A stretch of DNA of 64,000 bases from Marinilabiliales bacterium (GTDB taxonomy: Bacteria > Bacteroidota > Bacteroidia > Bacteroidales > SZUA-534), in contig DOTG01000015.1 of the NCBI GenBank assembly GCA_003512955.1, positions 1-64,000 of the forward strand, read 5' to 3'. The position numbers and the translations under genes were made by a program. This document shows, one piece after another, positions 43,609 to 53,226 of this stretch. Every line of letters begins with the position of its first letter. The first letter of the stretch is position 1. A model generated the notes under the pieces. That model ran no database searches. It was given only the letters and a program-made list of their open reading frames with translations, and was not told the DNA's origin.

Positions 43609-45030
43609 TTAGTTGTCTAAATTGTATGCCTTGTTGTTAATGGTTACATAGTTAAATGTAATATCAACGGCATGTTCAATAAACACTTCTTGTTTTACTC
43701 CGTTAAATTGTGAATTATTAATCTGAATGTTTTTTATAGGTGAACGTTCGTATCCGCGCAGATAAACTGCGTATTTGCTTTTCTTGGAGGTAATGTTATC
43801 AAGATAAACATTCCTTACTATGGGGGTGTGGGTTCCGGCATCACCCTGTTCGTAATAAAAATTTATCAGTAAAACAGCCTGCTTAACTTCGCCAATCTCG
43901 CAATTGCGCATGTAAATGTTCTCAACTAAACCGCCACGTAATGAGTTGGTTTTAATTCTAAGAGCCCGGTCCAGGTTAGGGCTGTCCATTTTACAATTTT
44001 CCACAAAAACATTACGGCAACCTCCGGATATTTCACTTCCAATAACTACCCCGCCGTGGCCATCTTTCATCTGGCAGTTCCGGACAATGATGTTTTCGCT
44101 GGGCACACTATCTCTTCGGCCATCTTCTTCGCGGCCTGATTTAATGGCAATACAATCATCGCCGGTATCAAAAAAACAATCTTCGACCAAAATATTTTTG
44201 CATGATTCCGGGTCAAAACCATCGTTGTTTGGGCCGTGGCTTATAATTTTCACCCCACGTATAATGATGTTTTCTGATAAAATGGGATGTATTTCCCACA
44301 TGGGTGAACGCACGATGGTAATCCCTTCGATTAAAATATTTTTTGAAGTATGGAACTGGATAAAATTGGGGCGCAGGTAATGTCCCTCGCCAAATACCCT
44401 TTCTTCAATGGGCAAATGTGCATCCGACATTTTAAGCAAACTATCGCGGTCAGCCCGTTGGTCAGGTATTCCTTGTTCCAAACCATTATCTCCATGAGCT
44501 TTCCAGAGCCACCAGGTTTCATTGCCGGCATTTCCGTCAAGGATCCCCAAACCGGTAATGGCAACGTTTTCAAGCCCGTAACCATAGATGAAAGGTGAAT
44601 AATTCATACAGTCGTTTCCTTCAAAACGGGTTTTTACCACAGGCAAATAGTGTGAATAGTCTTTTGAGAAAAGCAGGGTAGCCCCGTTTTCAAGATGCAG
44701 GTTTATATTATTTTTGAAATGGATAGCTCCTGTTAAAAACACTCCCTTGGGAACTATAACTGTACCGCCTCCTTGCGATGCACACTTCTCAATAGCATTC
44801 TTAATGGCCTGGGTACAGTCTGTAATGCTATCTCCAACAGCTCCGAAATCGGTAACAATTACCCGGTTTTCAGGAAAAATGGGCACTTTTATTTGTGCTA
44901 AAATTTCATGCTGATATTCCCATGCGTTGTTATTATTGTTGGTATTTTTGTTATTGCTGTTATTGTTCTTACATGATTCAGCCAGTCCGATTACAACCAT
45001 CATTCCTAAAAAAAATAGTCCCTTTTTCAT
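43609..45030 (-). CDS. GH28 polygalacturonase
   Basis: 473 aa lipoprotein (ESC after MKKGLFFLGMMVVIGLA) followed by a 15-residue Asn/Lys linker. Right-handed beta-helix with the canonical GH28 set: NNDGFDPES (D270), DTGDDCIAIKSG (D291, D292), DGHGGVVIGSE (H325) and RALRIKT. Cleaves alpha-1,4-galacturonan to give saturated galacturonate, the likely UxaC substrate. Confidence 0.95.
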   Translation of the reverse strand: MKKGLFFLGMMVVIGLAESCKNNNSNNKNTNNNNNAWEYQHEILAQIKVPIFPENRVIVTDFGAVGDSITDCTQAIKNAIEKCASQGGGTVIVPKGVFLTGAIHFKNNINLHLENGATLLFSKDYSHYLPVVKTRFEGNDCMNYSPFIYGYGLENVAITGLGILDGNAGNETWWLWKAHGDNGLEQGIPDQRADRDSLLKMSDAHLPIEERVFGEGHYLRPNFIQFHTSKNILIEGITIVRSPMWEIHPILSENIIIRGVKIISHGPNNDGFDPESCKNILVEDCFFDTGDDCIAIKSGREEDGRRDSVPSENIIVRNCQMKDGHGGVVIGSEISGGCRNVFVENCKMDSPNLDRALRIKTNSLRGGLVENIYMRNCEIGEVKQAVLLINFYYEQGDAGTHTPIVRNVYLDNITSKKSKYAVYLRGYERSPIKNIQINNSQFNGVKQEVFIEHAVDITFNYVTINNKAYNLDN

Positions 45031-45078
45031 TGCTTTGTTACTTTTTAAAATTTATGTTCTTATTTAGCATTACCCATA

Positions 45079-46617
45079 TTATTTATTCAATGCCATGGCG
45101 AGGTATAAAAATGCTGCAACCCCTTTAAAATCGTTAATCCGGCGATCGGTATTTATATAGTAATTGTAGGAGCCATCGGAGTTTTTAAAATTCAAAGTAC
45201 CTACATAGACTGTTTCAGTTAAGTAAAACCTCCCCTGAGAATCAAAATAGATATAATCATTTATCAAACTGTTGAATGCTTCTTTTGCTTTTTGCAGATA
45301 TTCTCCAGGCAAATAACCTTTGGTGGCTCCTTTTGCATAAGCATACGCAAACATGGCCGAGCACGAAGTTTCAATCCAGTTGTCGGGACGGGAACCTTTA
45401 TCCAGAACCTGATACCACAAATGTGTTTTTGAATCCTGAACCTTGGCTAAAGCTTCACTGGTTTTATTTAAAATGGTGATAATTTTAGCCCTTTCGGGAT
45501 GATCATCTGGCAGGTAATCGAGCACATCCACTAAGGCCATCATGTACCAACCCATGCCACGACCCCAGAATTCAGGAGAAGTGCCCCGCGTCGGATCAGA
45601 CCAAACATTGTTTATCGATTCGTCCCACCCATGGTATAACAATCCGGTTACAGAATCAACGGTATGTTTAAATATCAGTTCAATTTGATGAACCGCTTCG
45701 TCATAAAATTCGGGCCGATTAAATGTTGCCGCGTATTGGCTGCTGAAAACATCGCTCATGTAAACTCCGTCGAGCCACATCTGGTGGGGATATGATAGCT
45801 TATGCCAGTATCCCCCATCTTTGGTTTTGGGTTGGTTTAAAAGCTGGTCAGCCAATGTGCCGGCAGCCATTTTATATTTTACTTCTTTTGTATTCTGAAA
45901 CAGGTATAACAAAGTACGTCCCGGCAAAACGTCATCTAAACGGTACTTTTCTTTATTGTACTTAGCAATTTTGCCTTCCGGGTCAACAAAACATTCTATC
46001 CATTTTTTTGCATAGTTAATATAGGCCGAATCATGGGTATGTTCATAAAGTTCGCAAAGTGCATTGGTAAAAAAACCGTTAGTGTAGGTCCACTCATAAG
46101 GAGAGAAGGCCTCTAAATTACAAGCATCAGGGTATAAACCCATAAAAGTATTTGCTACTGTTTTGCTCCAATTGATGGTATCGGTAATGTATTGTTGTGC
46201 ACTTTGCAACCAAGTAATATTTACATTGTTGGTATAGGCTCCCAAAGGTCCTATTGGGTGTTCTGTGTTTTTATCCACAGCACAAAAAACAAACGGGCGC
46301 AATGGCTCTTTAGGGTTGATGTTAAGCATAAAACCCAATAAGTCAGGTGAATCATCACCATTCAAATCAAACAATTTATAGGGAACCTGTTTGTGGTTGT
46401 TCATACTTACCAATTGTATGTTCGAAAAATTGGCCAAGCCATAATTCTGTTTTAAATCGGACAGGCTCAAATATACCATTTCAGTCTCTTGCGGATAACC
46501 ATAAGGATATGAAACCATAAAGACACCTTCTTTTGCAGATAATGCCTCCTTTTCCTGGGTGCAGGAAAGCAACCAACTAACTCCTATGAATAAAAAAACA
46601 CTACTGGGTAAATTCAT
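45079..46617 (-). CDS. GH105 unsaturated rhamnogalacturonyl/galacturonyl hydrolase
   Basis: 512 aa lipoprotein (WLLSC). Residues about 30-130 form an extra N-terminal beta domain like that of the DUF4861 protein; the rest is the GH105 (alpha/alpha)6 barrel with HQMWLDGVYMSDVFSSQYA (catalytic Asp), HGWDESINNVWSDPTRGTSPEFWGRGMGWYMMALVDVLDYLP and WIETSCSAMFAYAYAKG. Releases unsaturated galacturonate for KduI. Confidence 0.92.
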   Translation of the reverse strand: MNLPSSVFLFIGVSWLLSCTQEKEALSAKEGVFMVSYPYGYPQETEMVYLSLSDLKQNYGLANFSNIQLVSMNNHKQVPYKLFDLNGDDSPDLLGFMLNINPKEPLRPFVFCAVDKNTEHPIGPLGAYTNNVNITWLQSAQQYITDTINWSKTVANTFMGLYPDACNLEAFSPYEWTYTNGFFTNALCELYEHTHDSAYINYAKKWIECFVDPEGKIAKYNKEKYRLDDVLPGRTLLYLFQNTKEVKYKMAAGTLADQLLNQPKTKDGGYWHKLSYPHQMWLDGVYMSDVFSSQYAATFNRPEFYDEAVHQIELIFKHTVDSVTGLLYHGWDESINNVWSDPTRGTSPEFWGRGMGWYMMALVDVLDYLPDDHPERAKIITILNKTSEALAKVQDSKTHLWYQVLDKGSRPDNWIETSCSAMFAYAYAKGATKGYLPGEYLQKAKEAFNSLINDYIYFDSQGRFYLTETVYVGTLNFKNSDGSYNYYINTDRRINDFKGVAAFLYLAMALNK

Positions 46618-46622
46618 GATAA

Positions 46623-49526
46623 TTAGTTAAGAATGATTTTTTTAAATAATTCCCGGCCTTCAATCTTTACAGCAACAATAAGTATTTGCCATCCTTGTTT
46701 TGCCAACGGCTCCAGGTTTAGTTCAACAACAGGGCCTGTAACTGCAGCACCAAACTGATGATGTATCTTTTTGCCCAGAATATCGGTAACAATTACCGAT
46801 TGGATATTTTTATTATCAGGTGCTTTTATCGTTATCTTTCCGGAGGATGGGTTCGGAAACAATTGAAACCCCTCGGCCAACTCATTTTCTACATTTACAG
46901 AGCCAGTTGTGTACAACGATTCGATTTGTTTTTGGTTTAGTGCATATCCATACAGTTGAACCTCGTCCATTATACCAGCTACATATCCGGTCTCATCGAC
47001 ACAGTAACTTATATAAAGGGGTTCGTCCTGAGCGATATTGCCTGTGGCATCGGCCACCTGGCCAACCAATTCGGCATTGGCATATAAAAACAATTTTTTA
47101 TTCGTTGTATCGCGCACTGCTACAACATGGACCCAGCTATTTGTAAGAAAAAGATTTTCGTCAGCAGTTATTTCGCTTTTAACGACATCATCATCAACAC
47201 AAAACCGGAAAATGTTTTTATCTGGCGTATAATAAACTTCGTAGCGCCTTCCTGAATGGACTCCCGTTTCGTTTTTTACATTGGAACCTTTAACAATATA
47301 CCGTTGCGAATGCGACCGGTCGACTGTAATTAGGTCCTGGTTAATCCAAAACGAAATGGTAAAAGCATTGATATCAAAATCAACTTTTACGTTATGCGGG
47401 TATTGGCAATATTTAGTGCTTCCGTCAAATTGAATGGCTTTGCCGCTAATACCAGTTACAAAATCAGTAGTTTTAATATTATAGGGTGTTCCGGTAATTC
47501 CATTGCCCGAAATATCATTTACCGAAATAGGTTGATTAAATGCAAAATGGGCAATTAAACTATGCGGAAACTCACTCCGGGTCACAAAATTCCATATGGC
47601 ACCTTCCGTGACCCCGTTTTCATTAACTTCATCAACCCGCCAGTAATATCTTGTGTTATGGTTTAGTTCTATAACGGTGTAATATGTTTCTTCAACATTT
47701 GTTAAAAAAGATGGAGGATTTGTTGTGCCCAAATACACGTTGTGGCTTTTAGCTCCAACACCTTGTTTCCATGCAAGATTCACGGTAGTGCTTATATTAA
47801 TAGCCCCTTGCGAGGGTGATGGTTCCGATGCAGGTTTGGGTTTGCCGTCGGCACCCAGTGTTGAGGCAGAAGCTTCATTGGAAAAAACGGAACTGTCGGA
47901 GGCATTTATGGCCTGTATTTTATACATGTATGTTTTATCGAACACAATATTGGTATCGGTACAAAGGGTTTTGTTTGCCGGCAAGGTATCGATGCAGTTG
48001 AAAGCACCTCCCTCTGAGCGAAATAACAAAAACGAGCTCTCATCGTCTGAATTGTCTACCCATATTAAAGTGATTTCTTTTATTTCGGTCAATTCGGCTT
48101 CCAGATTGGTGGGCTGAAACATAAACGGATTGTTGGAGGCTATTATATTGTTTAAATATTCTTCAATAGCTGGGTATGTTTTTCCTTCTAAAATGGTTTG
48201 GTTATCATCCGGGTTATTTAGATCAAGGCCGTTCTCAGTCTCCCAAAAATCGGGTATGCCGTCAGAATCAGTATCCACCAGCGCCCAATCAGAAAACAAT
48301 TCAGGATAACCGCCTACATCGTCCAGATTATCAACAATCCCGGTATGTGAGCCATTTAAACCTCCGCAAAGAGCCGTATCGTTGGCAACTTCCCACAATA
48401 ATCGGCTATCGACCGTATCACGAAAAGGGATGTTGGCTCCGGCATTTTGGATGACATAATTATAAGCTTCTTCAGCCGTATGGATGGTAGTGATATCAAA
48501 AGGAAAAGCCGTATCGCTCTTTATGGAATCTTTTATGGCTGACGTAATATTGTCAACCCCCAGCCAGTTATCATTGGTAACTGCTGGAAATTCATAAACA
48601 TAGTTTCCCTGGATGTAGTATTTTCCATAACCAAAGGTTGGATCGGGATCGGGATCTAAAATCCGGTCTTTTATGGAATTGGAAGTCGCAGGGCCATACT
48701 TAAAATAGTTGTTTACCATGTTTATATAAACCGGACTTCCGTCAATTTCACTGGGCTCACCGCCATATATACTATTCGATGCCCAGTTGTAAATAACATT
48801 ATTCCTGAAATCGACATGCTCAGTCCAGTTGGTAGCCCAGCGGGCACCATGAAACCTGGGATTACGGCTGGTATTATGCATTATGAGGTTATGAAGGAAA
48901 CTGGCTGAGTCGCCACCCCAAATACCACCATATCCATGGGGGCCTTTATCGTGAATGGAATTGTGAAACGATTCTGCAAAAATGCAATTTTGAATAGTGA
49001 AATTTTTACTCAGATACATAGATGCCACCTCATCAACGCTCCATGAGAAGGAACAATGATCAATGATAACATTATTGCTTCCAATGCAGTTAAAGGCATC
49101 GTCTTGTTGACCGGCTTCGGCTGAGAGCCTGCTCCGGATATACCTGATGATTACATTTTCGGCTTCCACATAAAAATTATAATGAGCCAGTGTAATTCCA
49201 TGTCCGGGTGCTGTTTGGCCGGCAACAGTTACATTGCCATGATTAATTTTTAACCTGCTTTTTAAATAAATAGTACCGGAGACTTCAAAAACAATGATTC
49301 GCGGATAGTTCTGACTGATAGCCCAACGCAACGAACCTTCACCGTTATCGTTCAGGTTAGTAACCTTTATTATCTGACCATTGCGTCCGCCTGTGGCATA
49401 TTTTCCAAAACCTTCGGCACTCGGAAATGCCAACTGTTGCGCTTGTAATAAAAAAGTATTTGTAAGCAAAATAAGGCATAACAGTAAATTTGGAATAATG
49501 TGTGTGTGTTTTCCGGATATTGACAT
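46623..49526 (-). CDS. Secreted pectate lyase (PL1) with FN3-like, LamG and T9SS domains
   Basis: 967 aa. Signal peptide ends LLQAQ. PL1 beta-helix about 30-470: AFPSAEGFGKYATGGRNGQIIKV start, DDAFNCIGSNNVIIDHCSFSWSVDE and NPRFHGARWATNWTEHVDFRNNVIYNW (catalytic Arg). A DTDSDGIPDFWE calcium loop, two fibronectin-like modules, a LamG concanavalin-like domain (about 660-850) and a C-terminal T9SS tail (LFPNPSSGKITI...) follow. Surface or secreted endo-lyase, the main backbone cutter of the locus. Confidence 0.93.
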   Translation of the reverse strand: MSISGKHTHIIPNLLLCLILLTNTFLLQAQQLAFPSAEGFGKYATGGRNGQIIKVTNLNDNGEGSLRWAISQNYPRIIVFEVSGTIYLKSRLKINHGNVTVAGQTAPGHGITLAHYNFYVEAENVIIRYIRSRLSAEAGQQDDAFNCIGSNNVIIDHCSFSWSVDEVASMYLSKNFTIQNCIFAESFHNSIHDKGPHGYGGIWGGDSASFLHNLIMHNTSRNPRFHGARWATNWTEHVDFRNNVIYNWASNSIYGGEPSEIDGSPVYINMVNNYFKYGPATSNSIKDRILDPDPDPTFGYGKYYIQGNYVYEFPAVTNDNWLGVDNITSAIKDSIKSDTAFPFDITTIHTAEEAYNYVIQNAGANIPFRDTVDSRLLWEVANDTALCGGLNGSHTGIVDNLDDVGGYPELFSDWALVDTDSDGIPDFWETENGLDLNNPDDNQTILEGKTYPAIEEYLNNIIASNNPFMFQPTNLEAELTEIKEITLIWVDNSDDESSFLLFRSEGGAFNCIDTLPANKTLCTDTNIVFDKTYMYKIQAINASDSSVFSNEASASTLGADGKPKPASEPSPSQGAINISTTVNLAWKQGVGAKSHNVYLGTTNPPSFLTNVEETYYTVIELNHNTRYYWRVDEVNENGVTEGAIWNFVTRSEFPHSLIAHFAFNQPISVNDISGNGITGTPYNIKTTDFVTGISGKAIQFDGSTKYCQYPHNVKVDFDINAFTISFWINQDLITVDRSHSQRYIVKGSNVKNETGVHSGRRYEVYYTPDKNIFRFCVDDDVVKSEITADENLFLTNSWVHVVAVRDTTNKKLFLYANAELVGQVADATGNIAQDEPLYISYCVDETGYVAGIMDEVQLYGYALNQKQIESLYTTGSVNVENELAEGFQLFPNPSSGKITIKAPDNKNIQSVIVTDILGKKIHHQFGAAVTGPVVELNLEPLAKQGWQILIVAVKIEGRELFKKIILN

Positions 49527-49564
49527 TTTGTTCTTTTCTAAATAAGGGTAACATGAATTGATAA

Positions 49565-49597
49565 AAAGAGAGACTACCGATTCGATAGTCTCTCTTT
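49565..49597 (-). terminator. Strong intra-operon hairpin between surface-protein genes and enzyme genes
   Basis: AAAGAGAGACTA (49565-49576) and TAGTCTCTCTTT (49586-49597) form a perfect 12-bp stem with a 9-nt loop; on the minus strand it is followed by TTTTTATC. Positioned 16 nt after the 373-aa gene and before PL1. Probably a partial terminator or mRNA-stabilising stem that gives more susCD mRNA than enzyme mRNA. Confidence 0.75.
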
Positions 49598-49612
49598 ATT
49601 AATCCAAACTTT

Positions 49613-50734
49613 CTATGGTTCTAGAATATATCTCTTTTCAGCTTTAACAGTACCATTCGACATGGTATTTACAACGATATTCAATTGGCCAAATTGAGGT
49701 TTCTCCAATTTTTTTCCGATGATGTTGTAATATTCAGTAGATACTACAGTAACATTCGAAATATTGTCGGGTACAGATATAACTACGCTTGCAGTAAAAT
49801 TCTGACCGGTGTAATCCTTATCCATAGTCAGGGTAATTGTTTCAGGTGAAAATGTGTAGTTGGTCTTTGTTGGGGTAAGTGTAATACTGGCTTCGGTGAT
49901 ACCGGTAATAGTATATTCTCCACTGGCATTCGTCGTGGCAGTTTTACTATCTGAAGAAGTGATTAAGACACCCTCTACCGGAGTACTTTCTGAAGTAGCA
50001 ACGATTCCACTAACAGAATATTCATTTATCACCGGAGTAGCTGTGTAAGTTAAACCACATAACATGATTTTTGAGCCAGAGAAAAATACATAGTATTCAT
50101 AATCTGGAACAACGTTAAGTGTAATGCCGGTATAATACACTGCTCCTTCAGTAGGTGCTTCAGTATAATTTGGAGCTGCGGCATCATAATAAGTTGCAGG
50201 TGAGGTCATAGGATCAAGATATCCACTCCAGTAGTATTGTCCACCAGTAAACTCATATTTATAAGCAGAACATGCTAAAGAGTCATCTTTATTAAGCAAT
50301 GCTAAATCAGCTACAGGAACAGCAGCCACCCAGAATTTTTTATTGTAACCAAATTTGAACGCTACATCTAATGTACCACTTGTTGTGGACTTGAACATAG
50401 CTATAGCACAACCTCCACCTTCTCTTAGAAGCCTGCCATTAAGCGGGTTGGTTTGTCCCTGAACCTGAGCAGCTTTATAGGTAACGCCATTATATGTAAA
50501 ATCGGCATCAGTACTTGTCTTGTATTTCCATCCCATACCATCGCCCTCAGCTTCCTGAGCTGTAAATGTAACATCGCCGACTGTTATTTGTTGATTTGGT
50601 GTAAGTGCAATCGCATCGGCTGCCAAACCTAAACCAGTACAATAATCATCAGCTATCCATGTTACAGGTTCCTGTGCTTTTACAAACACTACAGCAGTAA
50701 AAAGAACTGCCGATAGAAGTAAACTTTTTTTCAT
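49613..50734 (-). CDS. Secreted protein with carboxypeptidase-regulatory-like domain
   Basis: 373 aa. Signal peptide (ends FVKAQE). N-terminal beta-rich unknown domain (about 25-235). A carboxypeptidase-regulatory-like/Ig-type module at about 240-320 (YSVSGIVATSESTPVEGVLITSSD...ASGEYTITGI). The end (EYYNIIGKKLEKPQFGQLNIVVNTMSNGTVKAEKRYIL) resembles a shortened secretion tail. Its place after susCD suggests a surface glycan-binding or accessory protein; no enzyme motif recognised. Confidence 0.6.
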   Translation of the reverse strand: MKKSLLLSAVLFTAVVFVKAQEPVTWIADDYCTGLGLAADAIALTPNQQITVGDVTFTAQEAEGDGMGWKYKTSTDADFTYNGVTYKAAQVQGQTNPLNGRLLREGGGCAIAMFKSTTSGTLDVAFKFGYNKKFWVAAVPVADLALLNKDDSLACSAYKYEFTGGQYYWSGYLDPMTSPATYYDAAAPNYTEAPTEGAVYYTGITLNVVPDYEYYVFFSGSKIMLCGLTYTATPVINEYSVSGIVATSESTPVEGVLITSSDSKTATTNASGEYTITGITEASITLTPTKTNYTFSPETITLTMDKDYTGQNFTASVVISVPDNISNVTVVSTEYYNIIGKKLEKPQFGQLNIVVNTMSNGTVKAEKRYILEP

Positions 50735-50789
50735 AATTATTAGATTTTAAAATTAATACTTAGAAACAGTTGTTTTTTTATTGTTTAAA

Positions 50790-50813
50790 TAAGCAGAGAA
50801 CTATATCTGCTTA
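50790..50813 (-). terminator. Intercistronic hairpin
   Basis: AAGCAGA (50791-50797) / TCTGCTT (50806-50812), 8-nt loop, followed on the minus strand by TATTTAAAC. Lies between the 170-aa and 373-aa genes; weaker than the hairpin at 49565. Likely RNA processing or partial termination. Confidence 0.5.
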
Positions 50814-50823
50814 ATATTTTATT

Positions 50824-51336
50824 TTACTTTTTAGTTCCATTAAAATACCAGCTAACCCCATTGGCATGAAATATTGTTCTTCCACTCACTACCAGTATGG
50901 GGACGTTCATAAACAATTCATTACCATTCAAGCGCCCGTTAAATTTCAGCGCTGATGAATTTACACAGGCAAAAGAATAGGTATCGTTAGCTTTGGCAAC
51001 ATTGAGATATAGAGAATCTGCATAAAACTCCTTGGTAGTGGTATTATAAAATACAGGCAAATCGAGACCAACTGCGCCATTATAATCAAAATTTGATGAT
51101 TTAATATTGACAGATACAGCATCTGCCGAATCATTTTCATTTTTGGTCAGGACAATGGTTACATCGTTGAATGAAGCTGTAGTATCTAAAGATATTATAC
51201 CCGAATAAGTTCCGATAACCATTCCAGAGACATTTTCGGTATGTGTACTTGACCTGTCGATTTCATCTTCGCATGAGAATACCACAAATACCATGAAGAT
51301 TACCAAAAGATTCAATATAAATTTAGCTCTTTTCAT
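50824..51336 (-). CDS. Small lipoprotein of the pectin locus, possible calycin-like fold
   Basis: 170 aa lipoprotein (MVFVVFSC, then acidic EDE). Body has alternating beta-strand pattern with GTYSGIISLDTT near the start and ALKFNGRLNGNELFMNVPI, which resembles calycin-like small lipoproteins next to susD genes. No catalytic motif. Immediately downstream of susD (26 nt). Candidate surface binding protein; function unknown. Confidence 0.5.
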   Translation of the reverse strand: MKRAKFILNLLVIFMVFVVFSCEDEIDRSSTHTENVSGMVIGTYSGIISLDTTASFNDVTIVLTKNENDSADAVSVNIKSSNFDYNGAVGLDLPVFYNTTTKEFYADSLYLNVAKANDTYSFACVNSSALKFNGRLNGNELFMNVPILVVSGRTIFHANGVSWYFNGTKK

Positions 51337-51362
51337 TGCTTTCTTTTTTAGTTAATTATTTA

Positions 51363-53204
51363 CTATTCTGTAGTTTCAGAGGTATAGCCCGGATTCTGAT
51401 CAGAAGGTGAGATGCCAGTATTCAAACTTATTTCAACGGCTGGTATTGGGCGTAACCATTTAAGGTTTCCATCGCCACCTCTCATATTGCTTATGTCAAA
51501 GTTTACATTCCAGGTTTCGTTGTATTTTACCAATTGACGGGTCCTTCGCAAATCCATCCAACGATAATATTCACCCAAAAGTTCACGGGCGCGTTCATCA
51601 AGTATTACATCAATATTTTGATCATCTGATACATAGCCAAACTGATCCGGATCATATCGCTGATAGGAAGCAAATGATGTAAGCTGGGTAGCACCTGCCC
51701 GGTTTCGAACCTGATTCAGGTAATTAAGTGATTGACCTTCGTCGCCAGCCATTAGATATGCTTCAGCAGCCACTAAATAGATATCGCTGATATGTAATAA
51801 TACAAAGTCGCGATAACCTCCATTGGTTGTAGGTGCGTTGACATCCGTAGCAGGATCGTCGAATTTTTTAATGGGAGGAATAGTGCCTACCCGGGTTAAA
51901 GCTGCCAGGTAGTTTTGTTCATTATCAGTGGAAACGGTACCGTCAGCATTATATAAAATCCATCGCACAGGATCGGAAGTGCGGATAATTTGTGAAGCAT
52001 TTTTGGCTTCACCGCGCACAAAACGGTCTGCATTGGCAGCCTGGTAATCGGCAATTTCCTGGTCGGTAACGTACCATGCCGGAAAGTAAAAGGCAATCCC
52101 CAAATTGGCTTGTTCAGCCGATGTTGCATTATAGTGAGCCCAGTACCCTTGACTACCCCAGGTATTAGTATAGTTGTACACCGTTGTCATAAAAGTGGCA
52201 TCGTAGCGTAGGTCACCTTTTTCATACAGATAATAGGTTTTTGTTGTTGGGTTTAGGTCCGAATCAACAAACTTCATCCCTAAAGTTACTGCGCCCAAAT
52301 AGGTTCCAAAGTTATTTTGGTGTGAATTACCTCCTTCAACTTTATCTAAAAAAGAATTCCTGTCCAACTGAATAGCAAAAATAACCTCTTCATTTTGTTC
52401 ATTATAAGGCGACCATTTTTCTTCAAAAGGCAAGGTTAGAGGGACTGCATTGGCTACCTCAGATGCAGTGCTTGCTGCTAAATTAAAATAGGTACTGCTG
52501 TTTATTGAAAATGTTCCACTTTCTGCATCTGTCAGCGTGGTTTCAAGGTCCCAGCCTGCTGCCAGATATACCTTGGCCAATAATGCCTTAGCAGCCTGAA
52601 CACTGGCCCGGCCGGTCTTATCGGAAGCGGGTAAAAGCGTACTATTCGATAATTCAATCAATTCATCAATCATAAACTGGTAGGTTTCTACCAGGGTATT
52701 TCGGGGATATGAAGTTTCAGCCGTATTAATATAGCTTTTGATAACCGGTACGCGGCCAAAATGTTGAGAAAGAATAAAATAGGCGTAAGCACGGATGAAA
52801 CGGGCTTCTTCTGTACGAAGTTCCTTTTCAGTATATTCTTCACAATCACCTGCAAAATACAAAACCGCATTGGCAGCATTAACCACTGCATAAAGATTGG
52901 TATATAAAGCTTTTACCGTGGTATTATCAGAGGTAAGCGTATATCCTTCAAGTGTGGCATCACCTGCAGCGCGGATGCCTACATATAAATCGGTACCGGC
53001 ACAAAATATTTCAGGTTCCTCATATACGGTGTCCAGGGTAAAATAAGCCTGGTTTACTAATTGTTCAAAACCTTCTTTGGTTGAAAACTTTTCAGTAGCA
53101 GTCACGGCTGATTTGTTATCAGCATCTAAAAAGTCTTCACAGCTGGTAAGCCCCAAAAAACTGATTAGGCCACCTAGCATTAATATTATAATTGATTTTT
53201 TCAT
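51363..53204 (-). CDS. susD: SusD/RagB-family surface glycan-binding lipoprotein
   Basis: 613 aa. Lipobox GLTSC followed by EDFLD, a typical SusD start. TPR-rich helices follow (EARFIRAYAYFILSQHFGRVPVI is the characteristic R-A-x-x-Y/F block), and the C-terminal RNRAGATQLTSF...DVILDERARELLGEYYRWMDLRRT is the SusD hallmark. Lid of the SusC transporter; selects pectic oligosaccharides. 22 nt after susC. Confidence 0.95.
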   Translation of the reverse strand: MKKSIIILMLGGLISFLGLTSCEDFLDADNKSAVTATEKFSTKEGFEQLVNQAYFTLDTVYEEPEIFCAGTDLYVGIRAAGDATLEGYTLTSDNTTVKALYTNLYAVVNAANAVLYFAGDCEEYTEKELRTEEARFIRAYAYFILSQHFGRVPVIKSYINTAETSYPRNTLVETYQFMIDELIELSNSTLLPASDKTGRASVQAAKALLAKVYLAAGWDLETTLTDAESGTFSINSSTYFNLAASTASEVANAVPLTLPFEEKWSPYNEQNEEVIFAIQLDRNSFLDKVEGGNSHQNNFGTYLGAVTLGMKFVDSDLNPTTKTYYLYEKGDLRYDATFMTTVYNYTNTWGSQGYWAHYNATSAEQANLGIAFYFPAWYVTDQEIADYQAANADRFVRGEAKNASQIIRTSDPVRWILYNADGTVSTDNEQNYLAALTRVGTIPPIKKFDDPATDVNAPTTNGGYRDFVLLHISDIYLVAAEAYLMAGDEGQSLNYLNQVRNRAGATQLTSFASYQRYDPDQFGYVSDDQNIDVILDERARELLGEYYRWMDLRRTRQLVKYNETWNVNFDISNMRGGDGNLKWLRPIPAVEISLNTGISPSDQNPGYTSETTE

Positions 53205-53226
53205 AGCTGTTTGTTCTTTTTTCGGA

